A DNA stretch of 64,000 nucleotides from Udaeobacter sp963725505 (GTDB lineage Bacteria; Verrucomicrobiota; Verrucomicrobiia; Chthoniobacterales; UBA10450): contig CAVRYN010000007.1 of assembly GCA_963725505.1 (NCBI GenBank), forward strand, positions 310,001-374,000, in the 5' to 3' direction. Under the pieces are notes generated by a model, which was not told where the DNA came from, did no database searches, and was given only the letters and a program-made list of their open reading frames with translations. Positions 40,534-49,756 of the stretch are shown here, one piece after another; position 1 is the stretch's first letter, and each line of letters opens with the position of its first letter. Made by a program: the position numbers and the translations under genes.

Positions 40534-43017
40534 TTAGTTGCGCACTGCACTCGCGAAACGCTCCAGGTACATCCGCCGCAGATCTTCGATGCCGAGTTTC
40601 TGCGGATTAAGATCGAACTCTACCTTTTCGATCGTGCCCTTAAAGTACTTCGGCAGAAGTTTCGCGTACCCAAGTTTCGGCACGACAGGGAGACCGTTGT
40701 CGGTACCGATGTCCATGCCGGCGTAGGCAGTAAATCGTAGCGGCACGGTGTGCTCGATTTTGCCTTCGGCTTCCTGTTTGCCATTGATGAAAAGCCGGCT
40801 TGTGCCGCCGGTAGCAAACTCGCCGGGTTTATCCGCGGTGAACTCATAGCGGACGTTGACTTTGCCCTTCGGCAGCTGGTTACGCGACGTGATGGTGTCC
40901 AGTTTCAAACCAAGAAAACTATAGGTGTGGTTCAGTCGGCCGTCTTCGACATACAGTGAGAAGCCACCTAGAAAACTGCCTTCTGCGACGATGACGCCCG
41001 CTATTCCAGGACGCAAGCCAAGGCCTGATCGGCCCGGATTATCCAAATCCGCGCTGATGCTATACGAACGATTGTAAATCGGGGGAATCATGCCGGACGA
41101 GATGTTTTCCGTTCCGCTGTAATAGGTGAATTTCGTCTGCTCCGTTGAGTATTTGGGAAAGCCCCACAAAAAGGCAATCTCACCGAATAGCGGCAGCACC
41201 TGGTATTTCTCGGCCTCGGTCCAAAACAGCGCGGTGAGTTCGCGCACTTTATCGGGGTATTTGTCCGCGACATCGTCAGCCTGCGAGAAATCCTCGTCGA
41301 GATTATACAACTCGCACTTGTCGTCGTCCGGGTTCCATTTGTCTGGCGCAAACCGCGCGAGCGTTGGAGGATCCAACTTCCACGGAACTCGGTCCGGGCG
41401 CCAGCATGCGATCCAGCCGTCCTTGTACATGGCGCGGTTTCCCAAAATCTCGAAATACTGTTGGGTGTGTCGCGAGGGCGCATTTGCATTATCGAACGTG
41501 GACAGAAAACTCACGCCATGCATCGGCATCTGCGCGACGCCGTTGACTTCCTTTGGCTCCGGCAGGTCGGCAGCTTCCAGGATGGTGGGTGCGATGTCGG
41601 TACAATGAGTGAATTGGCTCCGCAAGCCGCCTTTGTCCTTGATGCGTTTTGGCCAGCTAATGACCATGGGGTTACGAATGCCGCCGAGATGCGAGGCCAC
41701 CTGCTTTCCCCATTTAAATGGCGTATTCCCTGCCCACGCCCACGCTGCCGCATAGTGCGGATCCATATCGGGGCCGCCCCATTTGTCGAGGCCGCCGTAA
41801 GCTTTGATCGCCTTTAATTGCTGCTCAGCAGTGAGTGGAATGCCGTTCAAGGTTATGATTTCGTTGAATGTCCCGTTCTCCGTTCCTTCCATGCTGGCAC
41901 CGTTGTCACCGAAGATGTAAACAATCAGGGTATTGTGGCCTAAGCCCATGTCCTCGATCGCTTGCACGACGCGTCCGACAGCGTGGTCCGTGTTTTCCTG
42001 GTAACCGGCATAGACCTCCATCTGACGCGCATACACTTTCTTTACGTCCGGCGGTGCGCTGTCCCACGCGGGGAACGCCGGATCACGAGGAGTGAGTTTG
42101 GCGTTGGCCGGAACCACGCCGAGCTGCTTTTGCCGTGCGAACGTCTCCTCGCGCAACTTGTCCCAGCCCTGATCGAATTTGCCTTTGTATTTGTCGCTCC
42201 ATTCCTTCGGCACCTGATGTGGCGCATGAGTCGCGCCCGTCGAGAAATAGAGAAAGAAAGGTTTGTCCGGCGCCTGCGCTTTCTGATTACGAATCCATGT
42301 AATCGAATGTTCGGCCATCGCGTCATTGAAATAAAAATTCTTCTCCTTCGGCACGCCGATGATGTTGTTGTTCTCGGCAAGGAGCGGATCGAACTGACTG
42401 GTTTCACCGCCGAGAAATCCCCAGAAATAATCAAAGCCCAGGGCGTTCGGCCAGCGATCAAAAGGGCCTGCCGGCCCCTGCTGCGTGTCGGGTGTGAGAT
42501 GCCACTTGCCGATCGCAGCAGTGTTGTAACCGTTGGCCTGAAGAATTTGCGCGATGGAAGCAGCGCTGGTCGGCCAGTTCGTGCTGTAGCCCGGCCAACC
42601 ACCGATCAATTCGGAGATCGAGCCGAATCCAACAGCATGATGATTCCGTCCCGACAGCAAGGCAGCGCGCGTGGGCGAACAAAGTGCCGTTACATGGAAC
42701 CGATTGTAACGAAGTCCCTCCGCCGCGAGTTTGTCGAGTGTCGGCGTAGCAACCGGGCCGCCGAACGTGGACGGATTGCCGAAGCCGGCATCGTCAATCA
42801 GCACGAGAAGAATATTCGGCGCATCCGGAGAAGCTTTTACTGGGTGAGTAAAGCCCGATTTCGATCCTTCCAGCGTACGTTTCGCAATGCCTTCAAACGG
42901 TTGGGCCGGGCGCGGGAGCACCGTTCTATCCCACTCCGGATTCGCTGCGACAACTGCGGACATCTGCATTGTGGCTGCAAGCGCAGTCATCGTCAGGCAG
43001 AACATTGGTTTTGGCAT
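40534..43017 (-). CDS. Arylsulfatase (type I, formylglycine-dependent)
   Basis: An 827-residue exported sulfatase. After a signal peptide (FCLTMTALAATMQMSAVVAA) the metal motif LIDDAGFGN (Asp75, Asp76) and the maturation motif CSPTRAALLSGR (Cys113, converted to formylglycine) are intact. HVTALCSPTR, GKWHLTPDTQQGP, YFSTGATHAPHQVP and IFGDNGASMEGTENG complete the active site. A C-terminal beta-sandwich (from about 640) includes LFINGKQEAEGKIEHTVPLRF. This size class is the bacterial AtsA/ArsA-like group that releases sulfate from aryl or other esters. ATG 43017 begins the signal peptide; an extension to 43062 is possible. No dedicated formylglycine-generating enzyme is in the window. Confidence 0.94.
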   Translation of the reverse strand: MPKPMFCLTMTALAATMQMSAVVAANPEWDRTVLPRPAQPFEGIAKRTLEGSKSGFTHPVKASPDAPNILLVLIDDAGFGNPSTFGGPVATPTLDKLAAEGLRYNRFHVTALCSPTRAALLSGRNHHAVGFGSISELIGGWPGYSTNWPTSAASIAQILQANGYNTAAIGKWHLTPDTQQGPAGPFDRWPNALGFDYFWGFLGGETSQFDPLLAENNNIIGVPKEKNFYFNDAMAEHSITWIRNQKAQAPDKPFFLYFSTGATHAPHQVPKEWSDKYKGKFDQGWDKLREETFARQKQLGVVPANAKLTPRDPAFPAWDSAPPDVKKVYARQMEVYAGYQENTDHAVGRVVQAIEDMGLGHNTLIVYIFGDNGASMEGTENGTFNEIITLNGIPLTAEQQLKAIKAYGGLDKWGGPDMDPHYAAAWAWAGNTPFKWGKQVASHLGGIRNPMVISWPKRIKDKGGLRSQFTHCTDIAPTILEAADLPEPKEVNGVAQMPMHGVSFLSTFDNANAPSRHTQQYFEILGNRAMYKDGWIACWRPDRVPWKLDPPTLARFAPDKWNPDDDKCELYNLDEDFSQADDVADKYPDKVRELTALFWTEAEKYQVLPLFGEIAFLWGFPKYSTEQTKFTYYSGTENISSGMIPPIYNRSYSISADLDNPGRSGLGLRPGIAGVIVAEGSFLGGFSLYVEDGRLNHTYSFLGLKLDTITSRNQLPKGKVNVRYEFTADKPGEFATGGTSRLFINGKQEAEGKIEHTVPLRFTAYAGMDIGTDNGLPVVPKLGYAKLLPKYFKGTIEKVEFDLNPQKLGIEDLRRMYLERFASAVRN

Positions 43018-43122
43018 AAGGTTTGGCGTCACGGTGTATGCGCAGCCGCAAGCCTTGGTCAAGAAAGGAATGCTTCCGGTCAGTCGGGCGCAGCGTTGCG
43101 TCTTAAACTGTGGAAGCAGCGC

Positions 43123-43587
43123 TCATTGCGAATTCATTGATCGTTGCAGATCAAGCAGCGCGTGCTGGCTCACTCTAAGGACTCCTTGCTGAGGTCGATC
43201 CAGATCGGCAATTAGCTCTATGACTACAGAAAATGTGACGGCGACGGCAAACACTGCTAGGGATCTGCGCGTTGCGACCAGGCCAGCCTGATAGCCCATT
43301 GCAGCGAGAGAAAGAGCGGCGACTGCGAATAGACCCAACCAGATTGCACCGGGAATGCGACTCCTCAAGCCTGCTTGCACCCGTTTCGCGTGCAGGTCGA
43401 TCACCTCGTTGAGCGACTGGACGAACAAACCGACGACGATGGAATTAGGGTTCTTTCCGCCGACAGACTCCGCTTGGGACCAGAGTTGTTGTTGAATGTT
43501 CTCCGACCGCCGTATTCCCTCCGCGACGTTGCCCGACCGAACAGCTTCCAAGCAAGCGTCCACGTAGTCTCGGAGAAGTGCTCGAAT
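43123..43587 (-). pseudogene. Truncated bestrophin-like (DUF4239) membrane protein gene
   Basis: Reads IRALLRDYVDACLEAV, then two membrane helices (IPGAIWLGLFAVAALSLAAMGYQAGL and RSLAVFAVAVTFSVVIELIADLD) and DRPQQGVLRVSQHALLDL, which is the typical end of DUF4239/bestrophin-like proteins of about 260 residues. The recognisable frame begins at 43587, directly after an in-frame stop. The N-terminal half with the first membrane helices is missing because the LpxI gene ends at 43599. A GTG at 43563 could start a 146-residue product, but I consider the gene 5'-truncated. Confidence 0.7.
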
Positions 43588-43598
43588 TTATTCGCCAA

Positions 43599-44414
43599 TC
43601 ATCGAGCGAAAATCGATATCTTCGAGCGATTGGCAGCGTCTATGATCGCGTCGTGATCGAGTAGTAAAGTCTTTCCAGCTTCAACAGCGATAACCCGCAG
43701 CTTTCCCTCGGCAGCAATGCGAATTGTTTCGACACCGATCACCGGCACATCGAACCGCATGTCTTGATTTGGCTTGGCAACCTTGACCATGACGGCGCCG
43801 TCGCGCACGAGCGCGCCTCCGCGCTTGATTGTTTCATTTGTTCCTTCAAACGCTTCCACCGCGACAATCGTTCCATTTTTCACAATCACGGTCTGGCCTA
43901 TGTCGAGCCGCGCGATTTCCTTCGCGGTCTTCCAGCCAAGATCGACGTCTTCTTCTTCCTGGCGGGATAACTTCGCTCCTGCAACCAACCCTGACGGTGC
44001 GAGCGAATCTTCGAGAAATGTTGTCGCCGACAAAAGCTCGACGTCGATTTTTGCAAGTTCATCCGCGATGGCCGCGAAGATGGATTCGGCATTGCGCTCT
44101 TTTAGTTTTCCCAGCAAAAGCAGCGCCTTCCAATCTGGCTGCAAATCAAAAAGATTTTTTGGCGCGATTTGTCCGGCCATGATTGCATGATGAACGTCGT
44201 GCGCGCGAAAAAATTTCAGGAGGCGATTCAGTTGGCCAACGCGCATCCATTCGAGCAGATCTACATGTTGCGCGAAGGCTGGATCGGTTTCACCGGTGAA
44301 CGCCGCCGCGACGATTTTCTTAACCCCAGCCTTTCGGGCTGAATCAGCAAGCAGTCTGGGGTACACGCCATTGCCGGCGATGATTCCGAGAGCGTCTAGC
44401 GGTGCTTGTGCCAA
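43599..44414 (-). CDS. lpxI: UDP-2,3-diacylglucosamine pyrophosphatase LpxI
   Basis: About 271 residues. LpxI hydrolyses UDP-2,3-diacylglucosamine to lipid X in lipid A synthesis. The motifs LGIIAGNGVYPRLLADSARKAG, EWMRVGQLNRLLKFFRAHDVHHAIMAGQI, GQTVIVKNGTIVAVEAFEGTNETIKR and FDVPVIGVETIRIAAEG are diagnostic. It implies an LPS-containing outer membrane and replaces LpxH/LpxG. Start is uncertain: TTG at 44414 puts the conserved LGIIAG near residue 9, as usual, while a GTG at 44465 would add residues encoded by palindromic repeat DNA. It is the gene after atpC on the same strand, with a repeat in between, so it may be read through from the ATP synthase operon. Confidence 0.9.
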   Translation of the reverse strand: MAQAPLDALGIIAGNGVYPRLLADSARKAGVKKIVAAAFTGETDPAFAQHVDLLEWMRVGQLNRLLKFFRAHDVHHAIMAGQIAPKNLFDLQPDWKALLLLGKLKERNAESIFAAIADELAKIDVELLSATTFLEDSLAPSGLVAGAKLSRQEEEDVDLGWKTAKEIARLDIGQTVIVKNGTIVAVEAFEGTNETIKRGGALVRDGAVMVKVAKPNQDMRFDVPVIGVETIRIAAEGKLRVIAVEAGKTLLLDHDAIIDAANRSKISIFAR

Positions 44415-44455
44415 GCACCGAATTTGAAATAAACAGGCGCTTGACACAAGCGTCT
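44400..44455. repeat. Twin CTTG/CAAG palindromes at the start of lpxI
   Basis: CGGTGCTTG (44400-44408) pairs with CAAGCACCG (44412-44420), and CGCTTG (44438-44443) with CAAGCG (44447-44452). A related GGCGC...TGTGTCAAGCGCC motif lies at 54740. These hairpins overlap the possible 5' end of lpxI and would sequester its initiation region. Confidence 0.6.
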
Positions 44456-44482
44456 GTACACTCACAGAAGATTTCCGATACC

Positions 44483-44890
44483 CTACCCGCGGCGGCGACG
44501 TTTGACGTGTAACTGAGCAAGCGCTTTTTGCAACGATGCCTGAATAGCTGCCACTTCCTCGGCAGTGTGATCTTCCTTCATCGCCGCTTTGGCGCGCTCC
44601 ACTGCGGCTTCGGCAGTAGCAATGTCGATTTTCTCTGATTCGAGCGCCATGTCAGTTAACACCGAAACCGTGTCAGCCTTGATTTCCACAAACCCCTCGC
44701 CAATCGCCATCGTCGTCTCGCGGCCGCTTTTTATGACGCGCAGTTCGCCGGGCTTCAATGTGGTCAGAAGCGGGACGTGCTTGGGATAAACGCCGAGCTC
44801 GCCCTCCGAGCCGGGAAGGGTCACCATATCCACGTCTTCGGAATAAATCTTTTCCTCGGGCGTTACGATTTCCAATTTCAGAGTAGCCAT
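44483..44890 (-). CDS. atpC: ATP synthase epsilon subunit
   Basis: A 135-residue F1 subunit. The N-terminal beta-sandwich (TLKLEIVTPEEKIYSEDVDMVTLPGSEGELGVYPKHVPLLTTLKPG) contacts the c-ring and gamma. The C-terminal helical hairpin (EKIDIATAEAAVERAKAAM, then EVAAIQASLQKALAQLHVKRR) can inhibit ATP hydrolysis. It is the last of the eight ATP synthase genes in standard order, 26 bases after atpD. Confidence 0.96.
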   Translation of the reverse strand: MATLKLEIVTPEEKIYSEDVDMVTLPGSEGELGVYPKHVPLLTTLKPGELRVIKSGRETTMAIGEGFVEIKADTVSVLTDMALESEKIDIATAEAAVERAKAAMKEDHTAEEVAAIQASLQKALAQLHVKRRRRG

Positions 44891-44916
44891 GGTTTCCGCT
44901 TCAACGGTTTAACGCT

Positions 44917-46326
44917 TCAACCTTCCTTGATCGTATCGATGTTGCCCTTCATATAGAAATTTTGCTCGGGCACATCGTCGTGTTTGCCCTCGAGAATTTC
45001 CTTAAAGCCGCGCACGGTCTCAGCAATTGGCACGTACTGTCCTTTGTAACCGGTGAAAACTTCGGCCACGTGAAATGGCTGGCTGAGGAAACGCTGAATC
45101 TTGCGTGCGCGATGGACGGTGAGCTTGTCCTCGGGACTTAATTCGTCCATTCCAAGAATCGCAATGATGTCCTGGAGATCCTTATATCGTTGCAGCACTC
45201 GTTGTACACCTCGAGCGACGTTGTAATGCTCTTCGCCGACAATTTCCGGAGCGAGCGATTTTGATGTCGATGCCAGGGGATCAACCGCGGGATAAATCCC
45301 CAGCTCAGCGATTGAGCGCTCAAGCACGATAGTTGAATCAAGATGCGCGAATGTGTTCGCCGGCGCGGGGTCGGTCAGGTCGTCTGCTGGAACGTAAACT
45401 GCCTGGAAGGACGTAATCGATCCCTTGTTCGTGGACGTGATTCTCTCTTGTAAGTCGCCCATCTCAGCGGCCAGCGTCGGCTGATAACCAACTGCGGATG
45501 GCGTTCGCCCAAGCAGAGCGGACACCTCAGAACCAGCCTGAGAAAATCGGAAGATATTGTCGATGAACAGCAGCACGTCCTGATTGCGTTCGTCTCGAAA
45601 ATATTCAGTCATGGCCAGCGCCGAAAGTCCGACGCGTAAGCGTGCGCCCGGCGGCTCGTTCATCTGGCCGAAAACCATCCCGACTTTCGATTTCGACAAA
45701 TCTTTTTGGTCGATAACGCCTGCTTCACTCATTTCTTTGTAAAGGTCGTTACCTTCACGCGAACGCTCGCCTACACCTGCAAACATCGAGACACCGCCAT
45801 GCTTTATGGCGATGTTGTTGATCAATTCCTGGATGATAACCGTCTTGCCGACGCCCGCGCCGCCGAATGCTCCGACCTTGCCACCCTTCGAAAATGGGCA
45901 GACGAGATCGATGACCTTGATTCCTGTTTCGAGGATTTGCACCTTTGTGTCCTGTTCGGTTAACGCCGGTGCGGGGCGGTGGATCGGATAACGTTTTTCA
46001 AATTTTACCGGACCACGATTATCGACTGGATCGCCCGTCACATTGAAAAGCCGGCCGAGCACAGCTTCTCCGACTGGGACCGTGATTGGTCCGCCAGTAT
46101 CGGTGACGCTCATCCCGCGCTTCAATCCGTCGGTAGAAGACATGGCGATGGAGCGGACCCAGTTTTCACCCAGGTGCTGCTGGACTTCGAGAGTGAGCTT
46201 CGTCGGGTTGCCGTTCACCTCGTACTCGATTTCGAGCGCGTTATAGATTTTTGGTAACCCATTCCCGTGCGGAAATTCCACGTCCACAACGGCACCGATG
46301 ATTTGAACGATCTTTCCTGTGTTCAT
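44917..46326 (-). CDS. atpD: ATP synthase beta subunit
   Basis: The 469-residue catalytic subunit of F1. Motifs visible: P-loop GGAGVGKTVIIQELI, catalytic Glu in AGVGERSREGNDLY, DELSEED-like DELSPEDKLTVHRARKIQRFLSQPF, and LLFIDNIFRFSQAGSEVSALLGR. Length and ends are normal for the family. It begins with MNTGKIVQIIGAVVDVEFP and follows atpG by 7 bases, so it is translationally close-coupled. Confidence 0.98.
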   Translation of the reverse strand: MNTGKIVQIIGAVVDVEFPHGNGLPKIYNALEIEYEVNGNPTKLTLEVQQHLGENWVRSIAMSSTDGLKRGMSVTDTGGPITVPVGEAVLGRLFNVTGDPVDNRGPVKFEKRYPIHRPAPALTEQDTKVQILETGIKVIDLVCPFSKGGKVGAFGGAGVGKTVIIQELINNIAIKHGGVSMFAGVGERSREGNDLYKEMSEAGVIDQKDLSKSKVGMVFGQMNEPPGARLRVGLSALAMTEYFRDERNQDVLLFIDNIFRFSQAGSEVSALLGRTPSAVGYQPTLAAEMGDLQERITSTNKGSITSFQAVYVPADDLTDPAPANTFAHLDSTIVLERSIAELGIYPAVDPLASTSKSLAPEIVGEEHYNVARGVQRVLQRYKDLQDIIAILGMDELSPEDKLTVHRARKIQRFLSQPFHVAEVFTGYKGQYVPIAETVRGFKEILEGKHDDVPEQNFYMKGNIDTIKEG

Positions 46327-46333
46327 AAATTGA

Positions 46334-47206
46334 TTAAGAGAGCGCCATTTGCGCAGTAGCGATCTCGAGCAACTCGGTTGTGATGCCAGCTTGACGCATC
46401 TTGTTGTATTCGAGCGTGAGGTCCTTGATGAATTCGTTCGCGTTGTCAGTCGCGTTCTTCATCGCAACCATGCGCGCACTGTGCTCGGATGCGCGCGCGT
46501 CGAGGATCATCTGGAAAACCTGGTAGGAAATATAATACGGCAGCATCGAATCAAGGACGACCTCGGCGTTCGGCTCGAATACGTAGCCTATCATCGGATC
46601 GACACCTTCACTTTCGGCTTGGGCGACTTCGCTCTTCGGCAAATCAAAACTACTGATCGGCAGCAGTGTCTGCACCACCGTGCGCTGGTTGATCGTGTTG
46701 ATGAAATGCGTGTAGAGCACGGAAACTTTGTCCACCTCGCGTCTGAGAAATTTTTCGATGCAAAATCGTGCGAGCGGTTTGGTTTCAATGAAGTTGGGAG
46801 AGTCTTTCAGCTCGAAATCGGCCAGCAACTCCCGTTTTGTCCGCGCGATAAACTGTCGCGCTTTCTTCCCCGTGACCACGAAAGCTGTTTTAGCCTGGTC
46901 AAAATTTGCGGCCTCGCGAAAAAGGTTCGTGTTCAATGAGCCGCAAAGCCCCTTGTCGGTGCTGATGATCAGGACCAGTTCCTTTTTAAGAGGCCGAATT
47001 TCCAAAAGCGGATGCAATTTGGGATCCGTCCGTTTTTGTAACGAAACGAAAACTTTATTCGTCAAATCAGCGTAAGGCCGTCCGGCGAGTGCATGCTGCT
47101 GCGCTTTGCGCATCTTGGAAGCAGCGACCATTTGCATCGCTTTGGTGATCTGCGCCGTGTTGCGAATCGATTTGATCCGGCGCCGTATGTCCTGCGTGTT
47201 CGCCAT
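46334..47206 (-). CDS. atpG: ATP synthase gamma subunit
   Basis: The 290-residue central shaft of F1. The N-terminal helix (MANTQDIRRRIKSIRNTAQITKAMQMVAASKMRKAQ) and the C-terminal helix (MVAMKNATDNANEFIKDLTLEYNKMRQAGITTELLEI) form the coiled coil that turns in the alpha3beta3 ring. GLCGSLNTNLFRE is the conserved globular motif. It lies between atpA and atpD in the usual order, with 25- and 7-base gaps. Confidence 0.97.
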   Translation of the reverse strand: MANTQDIRRRIKSIRNTAQITKAMQMVAASKMRKAQQHALAGRPYADLTNKVFVSLQKRTDPKLHPLLEIRPLKKELVLIISTDKGLCGSLNTNLFREAANFDQAKTAFVVTGKKARQFIARTKRELLADFELKDSPNFIETKPLARFCIEKFLRREVDKVSVLYTHFINTINQRTVVQTLLPISSFDLPKSEVAQAESEGVDPMIGYVFEPNAEVVLDSMLPYYISYQVFQMILDARASEHSARMVAMKNATDNANEFIKDLTLEYNKMRQAGITTELLEIATAQMALS

Positions 47207-47231
47207 TTGTTAATCTGTTCCCTTGCTTTGG

Positions 47232-48764
47232 TCACCGCCAGGTCGCCTTGAAGTCATCCAGCGCCGCTTTCAATTGCGACTCGAGGTCTTTATCCAACTC
47301 CTTCTTCTCGCGAATCGCTCGGAGCAATCCTTCTTTCCGCGTTTCCAACCAATCCTGAAGTTTTAGTTGGTATTCCTTGACGCGCTCAACGGGGACAGAG
47401 TCGAGATATCCATTTTGCATAGCCCACATCACGGCCACCTGTTCTTCCACGGGAATTGGGCTGTACTGTTTTTGCTTAAAAAGCTCGACAATGCGTTGAC
47501 CGCGATCGAGTCGCGCTCGCGTCGCCGCGTCCAGATCGGAACCAAATTGTGCAAAGGCGGCTAGCTCGCGGAATTGCGCCAGATCGAGCTTTACCTTGCC
47601 GGCAACCTGCTTAATGGCTTTGATCTGCGCCGCTGAACCAACGCGGCTTACAGATAGTCCAACGGAAATGGCTGGCCGGACACCTTGATAAAACAGATCG
47701 GTCTCGAGGTAAATCTGACCGTCCGTGATCGAAATCACGTTTGTTGGAATGTAGGCCGAAACGTCGCCAGCTTGCGTCTCAATAATCGGCAACGCAGTGA
47801 GCGATCCGCCACCGAATTCCTCGGCCATGCGCGCGCTGCGTTCAAGCAAACGTGAATGCAAGTAAAACACGTCGCCTGGATAGGCTTCACGCCCGGATGG
47901 CCGCTTCAGCACAAGCGAAACCTGCCGATACGCCACCGCATGCTTCGATAGATCGTCGAAAACAATGAGAGCATCCATTCCATTATCCATGAACCACTCG
48001 CCCATGGCCGCCCCGGCGAATGGTGCCAGGTACTGGTTGGTAGCCGTGTCCGACGCCGTTGCTGAGATGATCGTCGTGTATGGCATCGCACCCTCTTTTT
48101 CTAGCACCGCAAGAGCGCGCGCCACATTGGAATTTTTCTGACCGATCGCAACGTAGATGCAGTAGAGCGGCCGATAATTCTTGTCGCCTTGGTCCTCGGC
48201 CGCCTTGTTCAAACGCGCCTGGCTGATGATCGTGTCGATGGCAATCGTACTTTTGCCAGTCGCGCGGTCGCCGATAATCAGCTCGCGCTGTCCGCGACCG
48301 ATGGGAATCATCGCATCGATTGCCATGATGCCGGTTTGCACCGGCTGATTCACGCTGCGGCGCTTGATGACGCCCGGCGCAATTTTCTCAAGAGGATAAA
48401 ACGCGTCAGTCTTGACTGGGCCTTTCCCATCCAATGGCTGGCCCAAGGTGTTAACAACACGCCCGAGCAATGCCTTGCCGACTGGAACCTGCAACAGTTT
48501 ACCAGTGGTTCTTACCTCGTCGCCTTCTGCGACTTTCGTGGTTTCGCCCATTAAAATAGCGCCGACTTCAGTTTCTTCGAGGTTTAGCGCGAGACCGAAT
48601 ACTCCGTTTGGAAATTCGATCATCTCGTTAAGCATGACGTCGCTCAGGCCTTCGATACGCGCGACCCCATCGCCTGTTTCGCGCACAACGCCCACGTTGC
48701 TTTTTGTCGTCGATGTTTTCAGCCCTTCAATTTTCGTTTCGATCTCTTCGAGTATGCTGCTCAT
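47232..48764 (-). CDS. atpA: ATP synthase alpha subunit
   Basis: A 510-residue F1 subunit that binds non-catalytic nucleotide. Recognisable are GVVRETGDGVARIEGLSDVMLNEMIEFP, the P-loop GDRATGKSTIAID (RAT in place of the more common RQT), YCIYVAIGQKNSNVARAL and SVGLSVSRVGSAAQIKAIKQVAG. ATG at 48764 (MSSILEEIETKI) is the family-typical start; the frame remains open to 48863 but that extension lies within atpH. It follows atpH after 13 bases. Confidence 0.98.
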   Translation of the reverse strand: MSSILEEIETKIEGLKTSTTKSNVGVVRETGDGVARIEGLSDVMLNEMIEFPNGVFGLALNLEETEVGAILMGETTKVAEGDEVRTTGKLLQVPVGKALLGRVVNTLGQPLDGKGPVKTDAFYPLEKIAPGVIKRRSVNQPVQTGIMAIDAMIPIGRGQRELIIGDRATGKSTIAIDTIISQARLNKAAEDQGDKNYRPLYCIYVAIGQKNSNVARALAVLEKEGAMPYTTIISATASDTATNQYLAPFAGAAMGEWFMDNGMDALIVFDDLSKHAVAYRQVSLVLKRPSGREAYPGDVFYLHSRLLERSARMAEEFGGGSLTALPIIETQAGDVSAYIPTNVISITDGQIYLETDLFYQGVRPAISVGLSVSRVGSAAQIKAIKQVAGKVKLDLAQFRELAAFAQFGSDLDAATRARLDRGQRIVELFKQKQYSPIPVEEQVAVMWAMQNGYLDSVPVERVKEYQLKLQDWLETRKEGLLRAIREKKELDKDLESQLKAALDDFKATWR

Positions 48765-48777
48765 GATTTTGGCTTGA

Positions 48778-49170
48778 TTAAAGTTCTTGTTGGAGACGTT
48801 CGAGCCGGTTGCGCACAGTTCCGTCCCAGACATCGTTCCCCACGCGGATGCGCATTCCGCCAAGAAGCTGAGGGTTAACGACGAACTCAGTCGTCAGATC
48901 GCCGCCATATTTCCTTTTCAGATTCGCAACAAGCTCCGAACTAATCGTGGATTCCACGTCGCTCGCCGTCTCGATCCGCGCACGGCGCTTGTCTAGTTCG
49001 AGCCGCAGCAGACGCCTGTAATTTTTAAGGATGTCGACGTAATTGCGCCGTCTTCTAGCAATGAGCGAATCGACCAACGATGCGATTCTTCCGGGATCGA
49101 GCTGATCATCTATAAAACTTGCTCGAAGCATTTCACGCGAGAGCTTGCGAATTTCCTTGTTGATCTTCAT
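48778..49170 (-). CDS. atpH: ATP synthase delta subunit, short form
   Basis: A 130-residue protein with the delta C-terminal signature VNPQLLGGMRIRVGNDVWDGTVRNRLERLQQEL and the preceding strand. Typical delta subunits have about 175-185 residues; here the N-terminal six-helix domain that binds the alpha subunits is shortened to roughly 80 residues (SREMLRASFIDDQLDPGRIASLVDSL). The start overlaps the atpF stop by one base (49170), so it is not truncated by a wrong start. Position between atpF and atpA confirms the identity. Function as stator link is presumed. Confidence 0.9.
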   Translation of the reverse strand: MKINKEIRKLSREMLRASFIDDQLDPGRIASLVDSLIARRRRNYVDILKNYRRLLRLELDKRRARIETASDVESTISSELVANLKRKYGGDLTTEFVVNPQLLGGMRIRVGNDVWDGTVRNRLERLQQEL

Positions 49171-49712
49171 CAGGCCAGTTGACGGGATGCTTCTTCCTGC
49201 AAACGCCGTTGATCCTCCGGAGTCAACACCTTCTCAGTGACTTTCGCCGTCGTTTCAACTACCAGGCGCCCAAGCTCGTGCTTCAAAGATTCCATTGTGC
49301 GCTCGTGCTCAATCGCGCTGACCTCGCGTGCCTTGGCAATAATCTGCTCCGCGGCCGCAATCGCCTCCTGCTGTTTGCGCTCGGACAAATGCGCAGCGCT
49401 TTCGCGCGCTTCATCGATCATTCTCTGTGCATCGGCGTTGGCTTTTACCAGGATCTCCTGGTAACGCTTCTCTGCTTGCGCGAGTTCCTTCTTAATTTTC
49501 TCAGCATTGAGCTGCCCCTCCTCGATTGTGCGCCGGCGTTCCTCCAGCACCGCAAGAATCGGTTTGTAGGCGAAGCGCTGCAAAAGATATGCGACGATGC
49601 AGAAACTGATCACCTGCGACAGAAACAACTTCCAATTCCAGCCGAACGTCTCGGCTGTATCGCGCAAGATGTCGGTTACGCCTCCGCTACTGGCGGCAAT
49701 TATCAGGTTCAT
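49170..49712 (-). CDS. atpF: ATP synthase b subunit
   Basis: The 180-residue stator stalk subunit. One N-terminal membrane helix (about 28-47, WKLFLSQVISFCIVAYLLQRF) precedes a long charged coiled coil (AVLEERRRTIEEGQLNAEKIKKELAQAEKRYQEILVKANADAQRMIDEARESA). It binds delta and holds the alpha3beta3 ring. It follows atpE by 44 bases. A single b gene is present, with no b-prime copy. Confidence 0.95.
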   Translation of the reverse strand: MNLIIAASSGGVTDILRDTAETFGWNWKLFLSQVISFCIVAYLLQRFAYKPILAVLEERRRTIEEGQLNAEKIKKELAQAEKRYQEILVKANADAQRMIDEARESAAHLSERKQQEAIAAAEQIIAKAREVSAIEHERTMESLKHELGRLVVETTAKVTEKVLTPEDQRRLQEEASRQLA

Positions 49713-49756
49713 AAACTAGGTTTCGGGCGCAACATCGATTGCCTCCCCGGTGAAAA

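Noticed and set aside
41962..43140. A 392-codon open frame on the plus strand
   Set aside because: It lies wholly opposite the arylsulfatase gene, whose catalytic motifs and signal peptide are clear; the plus frame is Arg-rich and without any family resemblance.
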